Shown one piece after another: positions 63,909 through 64,000 of a DNA stretch of 64,000 nucleotides; the first letter of the stretch is position 1, and every line of letters starts with the position of its first letter. The position numbers were made by a program, and so were the translations under genes. The stretch is taken from contig CANMIP010000004.1 in assembly GCA_947497945.1 (NCBI GenBank), forward strand, positions 213,267 to 277,266. Reading direction: 5' to 3'. The notes beneath the pieces were generated by a model that saw nothing but the letters and a program-made list of their open reading frames with translations, was not told where the DNA came from and made no database searches. This DNA comes from an uncultured Tropicimonas sp. (lineage in GTDB: Bacteria; Pseudomonadota; Alphaproteobacteria; Rhodobacterales; Rhodobacteraceae).

Positions 63909-64000
63909 ATGCATTGGCGGATCACATTGGAGGCGATCGATCCTACTGGTGACGAGCACAGCAAGGAGTTCGTCGTTGAGAAGTGTCTCGACGAACTGGC
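63909..64000 (+). CDS. Transposase-like ORF, N-terminal part (possibly ISKra4 family)
   Basis: Thirty codons before the window ends: MHWRITLEAIDPTGDEHSKE, then FVVEKCLDEL. GGGAGG lies seven bases before the ATG. The opening resembles the N terminus of ISKra4-type transposases as I remember them, but this is not certain. The location within the element that breaks the GlcG-like gene supports a transposase. Confidence 0.5.
   Translation, partial: MHWRITLEAIDPTGDEHSKEFVVEKCLDEL

Larger units (their letters stand above)
63784..64000 (+). mobile_element. Left end of an insertion sequence (runs off the window)
   Basis: It begins where the GlcG-like gene loses similarity. Its end region has two copies of an 18-base direct repeat, 48 bases apart, followed by an open frame with a good ribosome site that continues past the window. 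The exact boundary and target duplication cannot be set with one end only. Confidence 0.65.

Overview
The window is high-GC (about 63 percent by impression) bacterial chromosome. It looks like an alphaproteobacterium of the Rhodobacteraceae (Roseobacter lineage). The pointers are the pleD/DUF3572 pair, the compact mreB-mreC-mreD-mrdA-rodA operon, a leucine leader peptide before leuA, a trimethylamine-methyltransferase-family protein, tripartite tricarboxylate and NitT-type transporters, and many GntR/FCD, IclR and LacI regulators. Apart from one tRNA, an edge IS and two pseudogenes the window is densely coding. There is no rRNA, CRISPR array or prophage.

Layout. 1-7.4 kb holds the end of an aldo/keto reductase, a lipoprotein, a DMT exporter, a NUDIX hydrolase with a DUF983 protein, a PleD-type diguanylate cyclase diverging from DUF3572 and a HAD phosphatase, and an MttB-family methyltransferase. 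7.4-9.1 kb is a translationally coupled H-NOX-like protein and an HNOBA-GGDEF cyclase; the H-NOX protein has lost its heme ligand. 9.5-15.6 kb is a sugar ABC transporter operon with D-lyxose isomerase and a divergent LacI regulator. 15.7-20.4 kb holds a GntR protein with two winged helices, a lone receiver protein and a large hybrid histidine kinase. 20.5-28.2 kb holds a methyltransferase, then a cell-shape operon that ends with a hydroxypyruvate/glyoxylate reductase. 28.4-36.4 kb holds MscS, leuA with its leader, and a pflB-pflA-focA fermentation operon. A tRNA-Gly(UCC) lies at 37.1 kb.

From 38.3 kb to the end the theme is carboxylate and C2 (glyoxylate) metabolism. It contains a LysR regulator, an HpcH/HpaI aldolase, a TctCBA transporter and a serine/alanine-glyoxylate-type aminotransferase. 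Malate synthase G with a GlcG-like protein and a divergent IclR regulator follow. A long minus-strand operon then carries FAH hydrolase, NitT ABC transporter, a decayed Ldh-family gene, an intact Ldh-family gene, a second FAH hydrolase, an oxalate-CoA-ligase-like enzyme and a ketopantoate-reductase-like enzyme. Finally come a second aminotransferase, a two-domain FAD/Fe-S hydroxyacid dehydrogenase, a GntR regulator and a second GlcG-like gene that is cut by an insertion sequence running off the right edge.

Working idea (inference): transport feeds 2-hydroxy or dicarboxylic acids into oxidation or aldol/CoA cleavage. The glyoxylate released is then transaminated, reduced, or condensed by malate synthase. 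The best candidates for new biology are the heme-ligand-less H-NOX/cyclase pair, the uncharacterised 49-58 kb operon, and the 24-bp palindrome lying over the 59.9 kb promoter.
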